Of a DNA stretch of 32,033 nt, positions 7,503-15,746 are shown piece after piece. How positions within the stretch are numbered: position 1 is the stretch's first letter; each line of letters opens with the position of its first letter. Origin of the DNA: Chloroflexota bacterium (GTDB lineage: Bacteria > Chloroflexota > Ktedonobacteria > Ktedonobacterales > JADMIN01). The position numbers and the translations under genes were made by a program. Location: positions 1-32,033 of the forward strand of contig JAKAIY010000030.1 in assembly GCA_021814145.1 (NCBI GenBank). The letters run 5' to 3'. The notes below the pieces were generated by a model. The model worked only from the letters and a program-made list of their open reading frames with translations. It ran no database searches and was not told the DNA's origin.

Positions 7503-9200
7503 ATGACGCCATCCGATAACGCGCCACAGACTGGCGCGACCAGCGGCCCGCGCGTGGTGCGCGCGCCGCGAGGAACCCAGATTTCCTGCAAGGGCTGGCA
7601 ACAGGAAGCCGCGCTGCGAATGCTGATGAACAACCTCGATCCTGAGGTGGCGGAGCGGCCCGATGACCTGGTAGTCTACGGTGGCTCTGGGAAGGCGGCG
7701 CGCGATTGGGAGTGCTTCGACGCTATCGTCCGCACGCTTCGCGAGCTGGAGAACAATGAGACGCTGCTGGTGCAATCCGGCAAGCCAGTGGGCGTCTTCC
7801 GTACACATCCCGGCGCGCCACGTGTGCTGATCGCCAATAGCAATCTCGTGCCGCACTGGGCGAACTGGGACGAGTTCCGCCGCCTGGAGGCCCAGGGGCT
7901 GACGATGTACGGGCAGATGACCGCCGGCTCATGGATCTATATTGGCACCCAGGGGATCGTGCAGGGCACATATGAGACGTTCGCTGAGGCGGCGCGCCAG
8001 CGGTTCGGTGGCACGCTGAAAGGAACGCTGACGCTAACCGCCGGACTCGGCGGCATGGGCGGAGCGCAACCACTGGCGATCACGATGAATGAGGGGGTCG
8101 CGCTCTGCGTCGAGATTGACCCGCGCAGGATTCAGCGGCGCCTCGACACCGGCTATCTGGATGAGATGGTCACAGACCTGGATGAGGCGATGCGTCGGGC
8201 TGAGGCCTACAAAGCGGGGGGCGAGGCGCGCAGTATCGGTGTGGTAGGTAACGCCGCCGAAGTGTTCCCCGAGTTGGCGCGGCGCGGCGCGGCGGTAGAT
8301 CTGGTGACGGATCAGACCGCGGCGCACGATGCGCTGAACGGGTACGTGCCTGCCGGGTTGACCCTGGAGCAGGCGGACACCCTACGCCGCGAGGACCCGG
8401 AGGAATACGAGCGGCGCTCCCTGGCCTCAATGGCTGAGCATGTGCGGGCGATGCTGGACTTCGACGAAATGGGCGCCGTGGTCTTCGACTATGGCAACAA
8501 TCTGCGCGGGCAGGCCCTGCGGGCAGGCGTCGAGGATGCGTTGCATTTCCCGGGGTTTGTGCCAGCGTTCGTACGGCCGCTCTTCTGCGAGGGGAAAGGG
8601 CCGTTCCGCTGGGTGGCGCTGTCGGGCGATCCTGACGACATCCGCCGCACAGATGAAGAGATCTTGCGATTGTTCCCGGAGGACGCCGCGCTGGCGCGCT
8701 GGATCAGGATGGCGCAGGAGCGCATCCATTTCCAGGGGCTTCCAGCGCGTATCTGCTGGCTTGGCTACGGACAACGCGACAAGGCGGGGCTGGCGTTCAA
8801 CGAACTGGTGCGGCGTGGCGAAGTAAAGGCGCCGATCGTGATTGGACGCGACCATCTCGATTCAGGCTCCGTCGACTTGCACTATCGGGAAACCGAGAGC
8901 ATGCGCGATGGCTCCGACGCGATTGGGGACTGGCCAGTCCTCAACGCGCTGCTCAATACGGCGAGCGGCGCGTCGTGGGTCTCGTTCCACCACGGCGGCG
9001 GCGTTGGCATCGGCTACTCACTGCACGCTGGCTTGGTCATCGTCGCGGATGGCACAGATGAAGCGGCGGAAAAGCTGTCGCGCGTACTCACGAACGATCC
9101 TGGAACGGGTGTGATGCGTCATGTAGACGCGGGCTATCCCAAGGCGGTTGCGACGGCGCGGGAGCGGGGTGTCAAGATTCCCATGCTGCGAGAGGAATAA
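7503..9200 (+). CDS. hutU: Urocanate hydratase (urocanase)
   Basis: A 565-residue enzyme of usual length for urocanase, which converts urocanate to imidazolonepropionate in histidine breakdown using tightly bound NAD+. Family blocks are plain: [11 protein letters not shown] (59-69), ESGKP-like [12 protein letters not shown] near 91, the NAD-binding loop [10 protein letters not shown] (181-190), [28 protein letters not shown] and [13 protein letters not shown]. The frame is open back to 7344, but the ATG at 7503 is preceded by GAGAGG and starts just before the conserved region, whereas the upstream part is arginine-rich and overlaps the promoter. No other hut gene is next to it, so the pathway must be scattered. 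It is transcribed away from the suf operon. Confidence 0.96.
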   Translation: MTPSDNAPQTGATSGPRVVRAPRGTQISCKGWQQEAALRMLMNNLDPEVAERPDDLVVYGGSGKAARDWECFDAIVRTLRELENNETLLVQSGKPVGVFRTHPGAPRVLIANSNLVPHWANWDEFRRLEAQGLTMYGQMTAGSWIYIGTQGIVQGTYETFAEAARQRFGGTLKGTLTLTAGLGGMGGAQPLAITMNEGVALCVEIDPRRIQRRLDTGYLDEMVTDLDEAMRRAEAYKAGGEARSIGVVGNAAEVFPELARRGAAVDLVTDQTAAHDALNGYVPAGLTLEQADTLRREDPEEYERRSLASMAEHVRAMLDFDEMGAVVFDYGNNLRGQALRAGVEDALHFPGFVPAFVRPLFCEGKGPFRWVALSGDPDDIRRTDEEILRLFPEDAALARWIRMAQERIHFQGLPARICWLGYGQRDKAGLAFNELVRRGEVKAPIVIGRDHLDSGSVDLHYRETESMRDGSDAIGDWPVLNALLNTASGASWVSFHHGGGVGIGYSLHAGLVIVADGTDEAAEKLSRVLTNDPGTGVMRHVDAGYPKAVATARERGVKIPMLREE

Positions 9201-9207
9201 ACGCGCG

Positions 9208-9263
9208 GCGGGATGACGTGGATGCCATGACGGCCTTGCCTCACTCAATCCATGCCATCCCGC
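9208..9263. terminator. Bidirectional terminator-like hairpin between hutU and crtYcd
   Basis: A 16-base stem (9208-9223 with 9248-9263) containing one A.C mismatch and one G.U pair, loop 24 bases, lies in the convergent gap just after the hutU stop. No long T-run follows on either strand. Position between convergent genes supports a shared transcription end. Confidence 0.5.
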
Positions 9264-9303
9264 TGATAGCCTGAACGCGGCGCCAGCATGGCGCCACCCT
9301 ACC

Positions 9304-10167
9304 CTACTCTCGCTCGTGTGACAGGGCAAGCAGCGCGTGGTACGAGCGCAGACGGCGTCTGGATTCAATGGCTATCCCCAAGACGAGGCCGAAAGCGACT
9401 AACGCGCTGGTCAGTGTGAAAAAGACCAGTTCTTCGAGTGGCAGCTGCCCGCCAATGAGAACGCCCAGAGACTGGCGAGGGTCAATCGTCCATATCCCCT
9501 CATGGATCGCGAGAGCGTCCACGAGGCCGAGATAGATGACGGGAGGAACGAGAACAGCCACGAGAAGGCGATGATAGCGCCACAGGATATCGCCGCCAAG
9601 GCCGACCTGCAGGATCATCGGTGGAAGCGCCCAGGCAAGCTCCCATCCAAGATACGTTCCCGGACGCCAGCCCAACCACAGAATGGCCAGCGCGATGAGC
9701 CAGAGACATGCTCCGGCGACAGTCGCGATCAATCGCGCATTGCCCGCGCCAGAAGAGCCGGACGCGCTTCCCGCGGCTTTATCCCCAGCGCCTCCGTCCG
9801 CGCCAGCGCCAGCGATGTCCCTCTGGCTCACAAAGCGCGGCGCCTGCCAGATAAACCAGAGCCCGATGAGCAGCGTCTGCAAAGGGAAAAAGAGCAACTC
9901 TTCCAATGGGAGCGATCCCAGAAAAATCCCACTGATGAGCGCGGGCTGATACCACCAGACCCCGATCGCGATCATGTGATTATCCCAGGGGGCCGTATAG
10001 AGCGTGGCGACGACAACGAGAGCCGCCAGAATCACTAATGGCGACCACCCCAGCGCTTTCCGCCCCTGTCCCCGCTTTTGCGCGTAATCCCGGAATGTCA
10101 GGAGGGTAAGCGCGAAGATCGGCGTCACCACGAACAGGAGCAGCAGCCACGCATAGGTCATGCTCAT
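9304..10167 (-). CDS. Fused CrtYc-CrtYd lycopene beta-cyclase
   Basis: A 287-residue membrane protein made of two copies of the heterodimeric-type lycopene cyclase domain. Copy one has [16 protein letters not shown] and [11 protein letters not shown] (PLEE at 87-90); copy two has [13 protein letters not shown] and [11 protein letters not shown] (PLEE at 243-246). About six or seven helices are visible. A Gly/Ala/Ser-rich linker (118-143) joins the halves, which are separate CrtYc and CrtYd proteins in actinobacteria. It closes the ends of lycopene into beta rings. The start overlaps the crtI stop by 4 bases (ATGA); an ATG two codons later (10161) has better spacing from GAGGG and may be the real start. 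Whether one or both ends are cyclised cannot be told. Confidence 0.9.
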   Translation of the reverse strand: MSMTYAWLLLLFVVTPIFALTLLTFRDYAQKRGQGRKALGWSPLVILAALVVVATLYTAPWDNHMIAIGVWWYQPALISGIFLGSLPLEELLFFPLQTLLIGLWFIWQAPRFVSQRDIAGAGADGGAGDKAAGSASGSSGAGNARLIATVAGACLWLIALAILWLGWRPGTYLGWELAWALPPMILQVGLGGDILWRYHRLLVAVLVPPVIYLGLVDALAIHEGIWTIDPRQSLGVLIGGQLPLEELVFFTLTSALVAFGLVLGIAIESRRRLRSYHALLALSHERE

Positions 10168-11702
10168 CCCTCAATCCCGGACACCAGAGCCGCCGGCGAC
10201 GGAGCGTCTCGCATAGCCGTGTCGCTCGTTGTCCCTGAGATCAGGTTCTCAGCGATGATCGCCGATGATAACACGCCTGGCAGGCCTGCGCCGGGATGTG
10301 TACCAGCTCCAACGAAATACAGATTGTCGAAATCCTCAGAGCGATTGTGTGGTCTGAACCAGGCGGATTGCGTCAGCGTCGGCTGGAACGAAAACGCTGC
10401 GCCCAGATAGCTGCTGAGCTCCCCTTCGAAATGCAGCGGATCTATGAAATGCTCAGCGATGATGTTCCGCGAAAGGTCTGGCAGATACCGATCTTCCAGA
10501 AACTGGACAATCGCGTCCCGGTAAGGTTTCGCGGCGGCTCTCCAGTCAACGCCTGCCCCTAGATGGGGAACGGGGGAGAGGGCATAAAACGTCTCGCATC
10601 CCTCTGGAGCTACCGACGGGTCGGTACGGCTCGGCATGTGGAGATAGAGCGAGAAATCTTCAGGGAGCGTCTTGTTGTGAAATATGTCGTCGAGCAACCC
10701 CCGATACCGCTGGCCCAGCAAGATATTGTGATGGACGAGCGGTGTGTCCGTGTAGCGCCTCCTGGTTCCGAAGTAGAGCACAAAGAGCGACATGCCATAT
10801 TTCATCCGCTCAAGTCTGCGGTTCGTGTTATGACGGCGGTACGCCTCAGGGATGAGATTACGGTACGTGAACGCTACATCGGCATTGGAGACCACATGGT
10901 CAGCGGAAACAACCCGACCATCCGCCAGACGAATTCCAGTGACACGGCGCTTCTGCGCCATGATTTCGGCCACTGGGGCGTTGAGGTGTAAGCGGCCCCC
11001 CAGTTCATGCAGGAGATCGCCCATGGCTTTAACAATCGCTCCTGTTCCGCCCAATGCGTAGTGGATGCCCCATTGCCGCTCCAGATAGTGGATCATCGCA
11101 TAGATCGAAGGTGTATCAAACGGATTGCCCCCGATCAGGAGCGGATGGAAGGAGAGGCACTGCCGCAGAAAGTCATCATGGATGTATTGGGAGACATAGC
11201 GATAGACGCTCTTATACGACTGCATCCTGATGAGGTCGGGCGCGACCTTGAGCATATCACTCCAGTTCAGGAATGGCTTATCGGCAAGCTCAACAAACCC
11301 TTTTTGGAAGATGCGCCGAGTCGTCGCCATGAATCTCTGGTAGCCAGCCTGGTCCCGCGAATTCCATTGCGCGATCTGGCCCAGTATAAAGGACTCATCG
11401 CCATTGTAATCAAACGTGCGTCCCTCGTGGTTGAAGATGCGGTAAAACGGGTCGCATGGCACAAACTGTACGTAATCCTCGCGGCGCTTCCCCGCCAGCG
11501 CCCAGAGGTCATCGAACATAAAGGGGGCGGTGATGACCGTTGGGCCACCGTCGAATGTAAAGCCGTTGATGTCGTACACATACGCGCGACCACCGGGTTT
11601 GTCCCGTTTCTCGAACACATCCACATCATGGCCTCGCGCAGCGAGACGGATAGCGGCGCTAAGGCCACCGAAGCCGCTCCCTATAACGATAATTCTCGCC
11701 AT
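10164..11702 (-). CDS. crtI: Phytoene desaturase (CrtI type)
   Basis: A 512-residue FAD enzyme that introduces double bases into phytoene to give lycopene or a less desaturated product. The N-terminal dinucleotide fold [20 protein letters not shown] with the following [26 protein letters not shown], the middle [13 protein letters not shown], and the C-terminal [19 protein letters not shown] are all CrtI hallmarks. The reading frame extends 31 codons further upstream into crtB, but the ATG at 11702 has AGGGAG at good distance and begins right at the FAD motif. It overlaps the crtB end by 22 bases and the cyclase start by 4 bases, so the three genes form one translationally coupled operon. Confidence 0.95.
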   Translation of the reverse strand: MARIIVIGSGFGGLSAAIRLAARGHDVDVFEKRDKPGGRAYVYDINGFTFDGGPTVITAPFMFDDLWALAGKRREDYVQFVPCDPFYRIFNHEGRTFDYNGDESFILGQIAQWNSRDQAGYQRFMATTRRIFQKGFVELADKPFLNWSDMLKVAPDLIRMQSYKSVYRYVSQYIHDDFLRQCLSFHPLLIGGNPFDTPSIYAMIHYLERQWGIHYALGGTGAIVKAMGDLLHELGGRLHLNAPVAEIMAQKRRVTGIRLADGRVVSADHVVSNADVAFTYRNLIPEAYRRHNTNRRLERMKYGMSLFVLYFGTRRRYTDTPLVHHNILLGQRYRGLLDDIFHNKTLPEDFSLYLHMPSRTDPSVAPEGCETFYALSPVPHLGAGVDWRAAAKPYRDAIVQFLEDRYLPDLSRNIIAEHFIDPLHFEGELSSYLGAAFSFQPTLTQSAWFRPHNRSEDFDNLYFVGAGTHPGAGLPGVLSSAIIAENLISGTTSDTAMRDAPSPAALVSGIEG

Positions 11703-12715
11703 CTCTCGTCTCCCTGAGTGACTGGAATATCCCCTGTTCGCACGACTGTCTTCCTTTTTTCCCCGGATTCCGCCAGCGTGTGTGTTGTCCGCCATATTCC
11801 CGGGAGGCGTCGAATCTTGCTCCAGCGCCCGACATGCGCTCTGCGGCGAAACACATCGTAGTCGCTGGTTTCGATGTCCTCGAGAATAGCCCGGTACAGT
11901 TCCGCGGCTGCCGTGATCGCGAAACGCCCTTCGGGGTCAAGCAGTGCGATGCCGGGCTTGGCTTCGGCATACAGTCCGCGCGCCCGGTTGATCTGAAACC
12001 GCATGAGCGCGCGCCAGCGCTCGTCCACAACGCCACGCGCGATATCCGCTTCGGTCACGCCGAACCGCGCCAGCTCATCGAGTGGAAGATAGAGCCTGCC
12101 AACCTTCCAGTCAGCCCCCACATCCCGCAGGATATTCGTCAACTGCAGCGCGATTCCTAATTTCACGGCATAAGGGAGCGCGGCCTCGCCTCGGAACCGG
12201 ATGATGTGCATCACCATCAGACCCACTGTTGAGGCGACGCCATAGCAGTATTCGGCCAGTTCCGCAAATGTGGCGTACCGTCGCTGGCGGAGATCGCGAG
12301 TGATTCCTTCGATTAACTGGATCTCGTAGCCATGCGGAATCTGATAGCGCGCTCGCGTATCCGCCCAGGCCAGGAGCACAGGATCATAGACGTTGGGGTA
12401 CTGCGCAAGACGCGCGCGCCAGTTCTCGAGCAGCGCATGCGCATCGGCTGCGCATGACGTCTGATCAATCAGATCGTCTGTGGCCCGGCAGAACGCATAA
12501 AGCGCGCGAACGCCCATCCGCTTGTGTCTGGGCAGCAGACTGGACGCCAGATAGAAGGTATGGCTGTTGTACTTTATCAGGCGCTCACAATACTTGAAGG
12601 CTTCTTTACGCGAACGTCGCTCAACTGGCGAGAAGGTATCAGCTATCGGTGTGTTGAGCGCTTGATATGCTTTTGTCAAGACAGATTGTTCCCAGGATTC
12701 AATTCGCGCACCCAT
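11681..12715 (-). CDS. crtB: Phytoene synthase
   Basis: A 344-residue trans-isoprenyl diphosphate synthase that joins two geranylgeranyl diphosphates head to head into phytoene. The two Asp-rich Mg sites are present: D80-D81-L-I-D84 and D198-V-G-A-D202 within [36 protein letters not shown] near 49 and [12 protein letters not shown] near 156 are also typical. The frame is open further upstream to 12817 but without a binding site; the ATG at 12715 has GGAG 7 bases before it, and a second ATG lies at 12718. It is the first gene of crtB-crtI-crtYcd and diverges from the B12-type regulator. The residues after about 310 form a basic tail not needed for the fold. Confidence 0.94.
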   Translation of the reverse strand: MGARIESWEQSVLTKAYQALNTPIADTFSPVERRSRKEAFKYCERLIKYNSHTFYLASSLLPRHKRMGVRALYAFCRATDDLIDQTSCAADAHALLENWRARLAQYPNVYDPVLLAWADTRARYQIPHGYEIQLIEGITRDLRQRRYATFAELAEYCYGVASTVGLMVMHIIRFRGEAALPYAVKLGIALQLTNILRDVGADWKVGRLYLPLDELARFGVTEADIARGVVDERWRALMRFQINRARGLYAEAKPGIALLDPEGRFAITAAAELYRAILEDIETSDYDVFRRRAHVGRWSKIRRLPGIWRTTHTLAESGEKRKTVVRTGDIPVTQGDERWRELSL

Positions 12716-12836
12716 CATCACGCTCCAGACATGCCGCCTAAAAAACCTCGGCAGGCGTATCCACATGCCATGCGCCCCAATGCATTCGCATGCCATGTAC
12801 CCAAATGTAGGCGCCACCCTGAACGAAAATCAATAT

Positions 12837-12871
12837 TTTGTCCAATTATTATACAAATTACCTAGACAAAT
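12837..12871. promoter_or_regulatory. Candidate CarH/LitR operator between crtB and carH
   Basis: An AT-rich island in GC-rich DNA holds three related half-sites: TTTGTC (12837-12842), ACAAAT (12853-12858) and ACAAAT (12866-12871), the last two as direct repeats 13 bases apart and the first inverted. The cluster covers the crtB -10 box. CarH tetramers bind several spaced repeats over a crt promoter in Thermus and Myxococcus, so layout and place fit, although the sequence was not compared with a curated motif. Confidence 0.45.
12848..12853 (-). promoter_or_regulatory. crtB operon -10 box
   Basis: A perfect TATAAT on the minus strand inside the AT-rich island. The -35 region upstream is poor, as might be expected of a controlled promoter. 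It implies a leader of about 125 bases before the crtB ATG. Confidence 0.45.
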
Positions 12872-12872
12872 C

Positions 12873-12903
12873 TTGACCACTCGCATACACTTGCGCGTAT
12901 AGC
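12873..12903 (+). promoter_or_regulatory. Candidate carH promoter
   Basis: TTGACC (12873-12878) is followed 19 bases later by TATAGC (12898-12903) on the plus strand. The start site near 12910 would leave about 24 bases of leader before the ATG at 12934. The long spacer and imperfect -10 make it tentative. Confidence 0.35.
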
Positions 12904-12933
12904 CCTGCCATGAATGAAAGAATGAGGCGCGCC

Positions 12934-13914
12934 ATGCATGATTCGAATCCCGAGGTCTCACCCCGACTGGAGTCGCCATTTAGCATTGGCGCTGTCGCTC
13001 AAATCACCGGCATTCCGGAGGCGACATTACGGGTCTGGGAACGGCGCTACCATTTCCCGCAAGCGATGCGAACCCCAGGCAGGCAGCGCCAGTATTCCCA
13101 GCGGGAGGCGCTGCGCTTGCAGTGGGTCAAAATGCGCATGGATGAGGGGATGCGGGCCAGCAAGGCCATTCGCGCCTGCCACTTGATGGACAGGAATTCG
13201 GCTATCGCCGCCACGCTCCACGAACCACTGACGGCGCACAAGGCGCAGGACCCGGGTTTACTGGCTGTCCGAAGCGCTCTGCTGGCGGCGCTGCTGGCCT
13301 ATGACAGCGCCAGAGCCTCCCAGATTCTCAATGAGGCTACTCTCGCACATCCACTGGAAGATATTGTTCTTCAGGTCATCGGCCCAACATTGTCAGCTAT
13401 TGGAGAATCCTGGAGCGCGGGAGAGATAGAGGTGGCCACAGAACATTTCGCCTCCAATTTCTTGCGCCACCAGTCGCTCATGTGGATGCGCGCAAGTCCG
13501 CCACCCTATCAGGATGCGCGTTCCATTGTTCTCGCGTGCGCCCCTGAGGAATTACACGAAGGTAGTCTGCTCATGCTGGGCGTTCTGCTGCGCCAGCTAC
13601 GCTGGCCTGTGCTCTATCTCGGGCAGTCGCTCCCTTTGACAGACCTTCCCGCGCTTGCCGATCATGTCAGCCCCGCTCTCGTTGTCTTTGTGGCCATGAG
13701 CGAGCCAGCGGCGCAAGCCCTGTCCAACTGGCCACGCTGGCTGGTTCATGAAACGGAAACAAAATTGCCTATCATCGGCTATGGTGGACGCGCATTCACG
13801 GAGAACCCGGCCCTCGTTGGGCTCGTCCCGGGCGCGTATCTAGGCGAGACCATCTATGAGGGCTGCCAGAGAATCCACCGGCTGATGCTCAACATTACCG
13901 TACTCCAGGACTGA
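12934..13914 (+). CDS. CarH/LitR-like B12-dependent MerR-family regulator
   Basis: A 326-residue protein with an N-terminal MerR winged helix (residues 15-80, FSIGAVAQITGIPEATLRVWERRY) and a C-terminal cobalamin-binding module made of a helical bundle plus Rossmann-like domain. Trp160, Glu170 and His171 (WSAGEIEVATEH) reproduce the W-x9-EH of CarH, and His208 (ELHEGS) lies where the lower axial cobalt ligand is expected. CarH binds adenosylcobalamin in the dark, represses crt promoters as a tetramer and is released by light. The residue after Trp160 is Ser, not the His that makes the light-state adduct in Thermus CarH. GAGG lies 6 bases before the ATG at 12934; ATGs at 12910 and 12922 are in frame but lack sites. 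It is divergent from crtB. Confidence 0.87.
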   Translation: MHDSNPEVSPRLESPFSIGAVAQITGIPEATLRVWERRYHFPQAMRTPGRQRQYSQREALRLQWVKMRMDEGMRASKAIRACHLMDRNSAIAATLHEPLTAHKAQDPGLLAVRSALLAALLAYDSARASQILNEATLAHPLEDIVLQVIGPTLSAIGESWSAGEIEVATEHFASNFLRHQSLMWMRASPPPYQDARSIVLACAPEELHEGSLLMLGVLLRQLRWPVLYLGQSLPLTDLPALADHVSPALVVFVAMSEPAAQALSNWPRWLVHETETKLPIIGYGGRAFTENPALVGLVPGAYLGETIYEGCQRIHRLMLNITVLQD

Positions 13915-13934
13915 ACGACCCGACGAAGGTAGCC

Positions 13935-14525
13935 ATGTTTATCGCCTGGCTGATACTCAGCTATATTTCCGGAGCGCTTCCGTGGTCCGTCTGGCTAGGC
14001 GCGTTATTTTTCCATAAAGACCCGCGAGCGCAGCAAGACCAAAATCCAGGAGCGGCTAATGCGTTCCGGATGGCTGGGTGGCGTCTCGGCGTTGCTGTCC
14101 TGCTCCTCGATTTTTTCAAGGCGTTCATCCCTGTAGCGCTCGCCCGCTGGGTTATGGGCTTCCCTGACCAGCAACTCTTCTGGATCGCCATAATGCCAAC
14201 GATGGGACATGCGTTTTCCATCTTTCTGCGCTTCCGCGGCGGGCGCGGCATCGTTGTCATGTTCGGTGTCTGGGCTGGCCTGACGCTCCTGCGCGTTCCG
14301 CTTGTGATGGGTTTCACGGCGATTGTCTCATTATTCCTGCTTAAGAACGATGAATATCGCTCGCTCGCCGTTCCTCTGGTTCTCATCCCCTACCTGCTCC
14401 TGACGGGGGCGCCTGGCTGGATGACGCTCCTGGCGATTATCCAGTTCCTCACGCTGGCCGCCAAGATAGGTGTATATATCATCAAATCGCGCGGGCAAAT
14501 CCAGAAGAGGATTGGAGCCACATGA
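13935..14525 (+). CDS. PlsY-family acyltransferase
   Basis: A 196-residue integral membrane protein of the PlsY family, which transfers acyl groups from acyl phosphate to glycerol 3-phosphate. The three family motifs are present: SGALPWS (12-18), NPGAANAFR (37-45) and GHAFSIFLRFRGGRGI (91-106), the last with Arg in place of the usual Lys residues. About five helices are visible. It starts 20 bases after the regulator and overlaps the glycosyltransferase by 4 bases (ATGA), so it belongs to the carotenoid operon. AAGG lies 6 bases before the ATG. It may be a housekeeping phospholipid enzyme, or a paralogue that acylates a carotenoid glycoside; the sequence alone does not decide. Confidence 0.85.
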   Translation: MFIAWLILSYISGALPWSVWLGALFFHKDPRAQQDQNPGAANAFRMAGWRLGVAVLLLDFFKAFIPVALARWVMGFPDQQLFWIAIMPTMGHAFSIFLRFRGGRGIVVMFGVWAGLTLLRVPLVMGFTAIVSLFLLKNDEYRSLAVPLVLIPYLLLTGAPGWMTLLAIIQFLTLAAKIGVYIIKSRGQIQKRIGAT

Positions 14526-15727
14526 TGCCCATATCCGTGAGACATTTTCTGGAATACGCGCTGGAGTATCTCTCACTTCTGCCGCATCTCGCCGCGTTCT
14601 TGCTGCTTGCGCTGTTCAGTCTTCAACTGGCGTTGAATCTTCGCTTCTTGCGCTCCGTCCGGAAGATGGCGCCGACGCCTTTCCCGCGATTTCCACGAGT
14701 CAGTGTCCTGGTCCCCGCCCGCAATGAAGCGGCGTCCATATCCTCATGCGTCACCTCGCTGCTTCACCAGCGATACCCCGATCTGGAGGTCATAGTTCTC
14801 GACGATGGATCCACCGACGGAACGGCCCAGAGGCTTGACGCATTAAAAGCCCGGTATCCCCAGCTCGTGGTCATTCACGATACCAGCGATCCACCGCCGG
14901 GATGGAACGGGAAGAGCTACGCGTGCCATCGTCTGGCGGAGCGGGCGACAGGCGATTGGCTGCTCTTCACCGACGCTGACACGATCCATAGCTCCCAAAG
15001 CGTTAGCCAGGGGATTAACCAGGCGACCGCGCTGGACGCCGCGCTGTTGAGCGCCTTTCCACACCAGCTCACCGGCTCCTGGAGCGAGCGTATCATGGTG
15101 TCCTTCATTATTGACTTTATTCCTCTGATTGCGCTCAATTTCGCGGCAATCTGGCGCGGAGCCGGAAGACGTGTCGCGGCGAATGGCCAGTATCTCCTGG
15201 CGAACGCCAGCAAATATCGCGCGGTTGGTGGACATGCCAGTGTCGCTCACGCGCTGATTGACGATTTCGCGCTGGCGCGACGTTTCCAGGACTGCGGATA
15301 CACCGTCGCGCTGGTTGATGGCGTGGACATGCTCGATTGCCGCATGTATCGCTCATTCCGCGAAGTGTGGGAGGGCTTCTCAAAAAATCTACTTGGCGCG
15401 CTCGCGTCATCCGGGCAAAAACGGGTCTCCCTCTGGTGGGCGCCGCTCTTCGCCTGGTGCTACGCCTGCCTGTTCGTGGCGCCGTTTTACGATCTGGCGT
15501 TCAGCGATCAGCGCGCGCTCGCCGGTCTTGAAATCCTCTGGCTGCTACTCCTGCGCGGGCTTGTCGTCTGGCGCATCAAGCGCCCACCAGATGAAATCCT
15601 GACGACTCCGCTGGCCGCGTGGAGTGTGATCGCGCTCGGTATGGGAACGCTTTACCAACGCTGGCGCAAGCAGGACATCGTCTGGAAGGGACGGGCCTAT
15701 ACCGGACTGCCCAGGCTGGATTCCTGA
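14522..15727 (+). CDS. Membrane glycosyltransferase family 2, CruC/CrtQ-like
   Basis: A 401-residue GT-A fold enzyme with an N-terminal membrane helix (about 20-42) and a C-terminal set of three or four helices (about 300-385). Catalytic-domain landmarks are VSVLVPARNEA (60-70), LDDGSTDG (93-100), the metal-binding FTDADT with Asp151/Asp153, DDFALARRF, and FREVWEGFSKN in place of the usual Q/RxxRW. This last block and the overall layout resemble carotenoid glycosyltransferases (CruC, CrtQ) and HpnB-like proteins. It would add a sugar to a hydroxylated carotenoid at the membrane. It is coupled to the PlsY gene by ATGA and ends 19 bases from the convergent P450. A hopanoid or other lipid acceptor remains possible. 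Confidence 0.78.
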   Translation: MMPISVRHFLEYALEYLSLLPHLAAFLLLALFSLQLALNLRFLRSVRKMAPTPFPRFPRVSVLVPARNEAASISSCVTSLLHQRYPDLEVIVLDDGSTDGTAQRLDALKARYPQLVVIHDTSDPPPGWNGKSYACHRLAERATGDWLLFTDADTIHSSQSVSQGINQATALDAALLSAFPHQLTGSWSERIMVSFIIDFIPLIALNFAAIWRGAGRRVAANGQYLLANASKYRAVGGHASVAHALIDDFALARRFQDCGYTVALVDGVDMLDCRMYRSFREVWEGFSKNLLGALASSGQKRVSLWWAPLFAWCYACLFVAPFYDLAFSDQRALAGLEILWLLLLRGLVVWRIKRPPDEILTTPLAAWSVIALGMGTLYQRWRKQDIVWKGRAYTGLPRLDS

Positions 15728-15746
15728 CCAATTCCTCTACGTTTGG

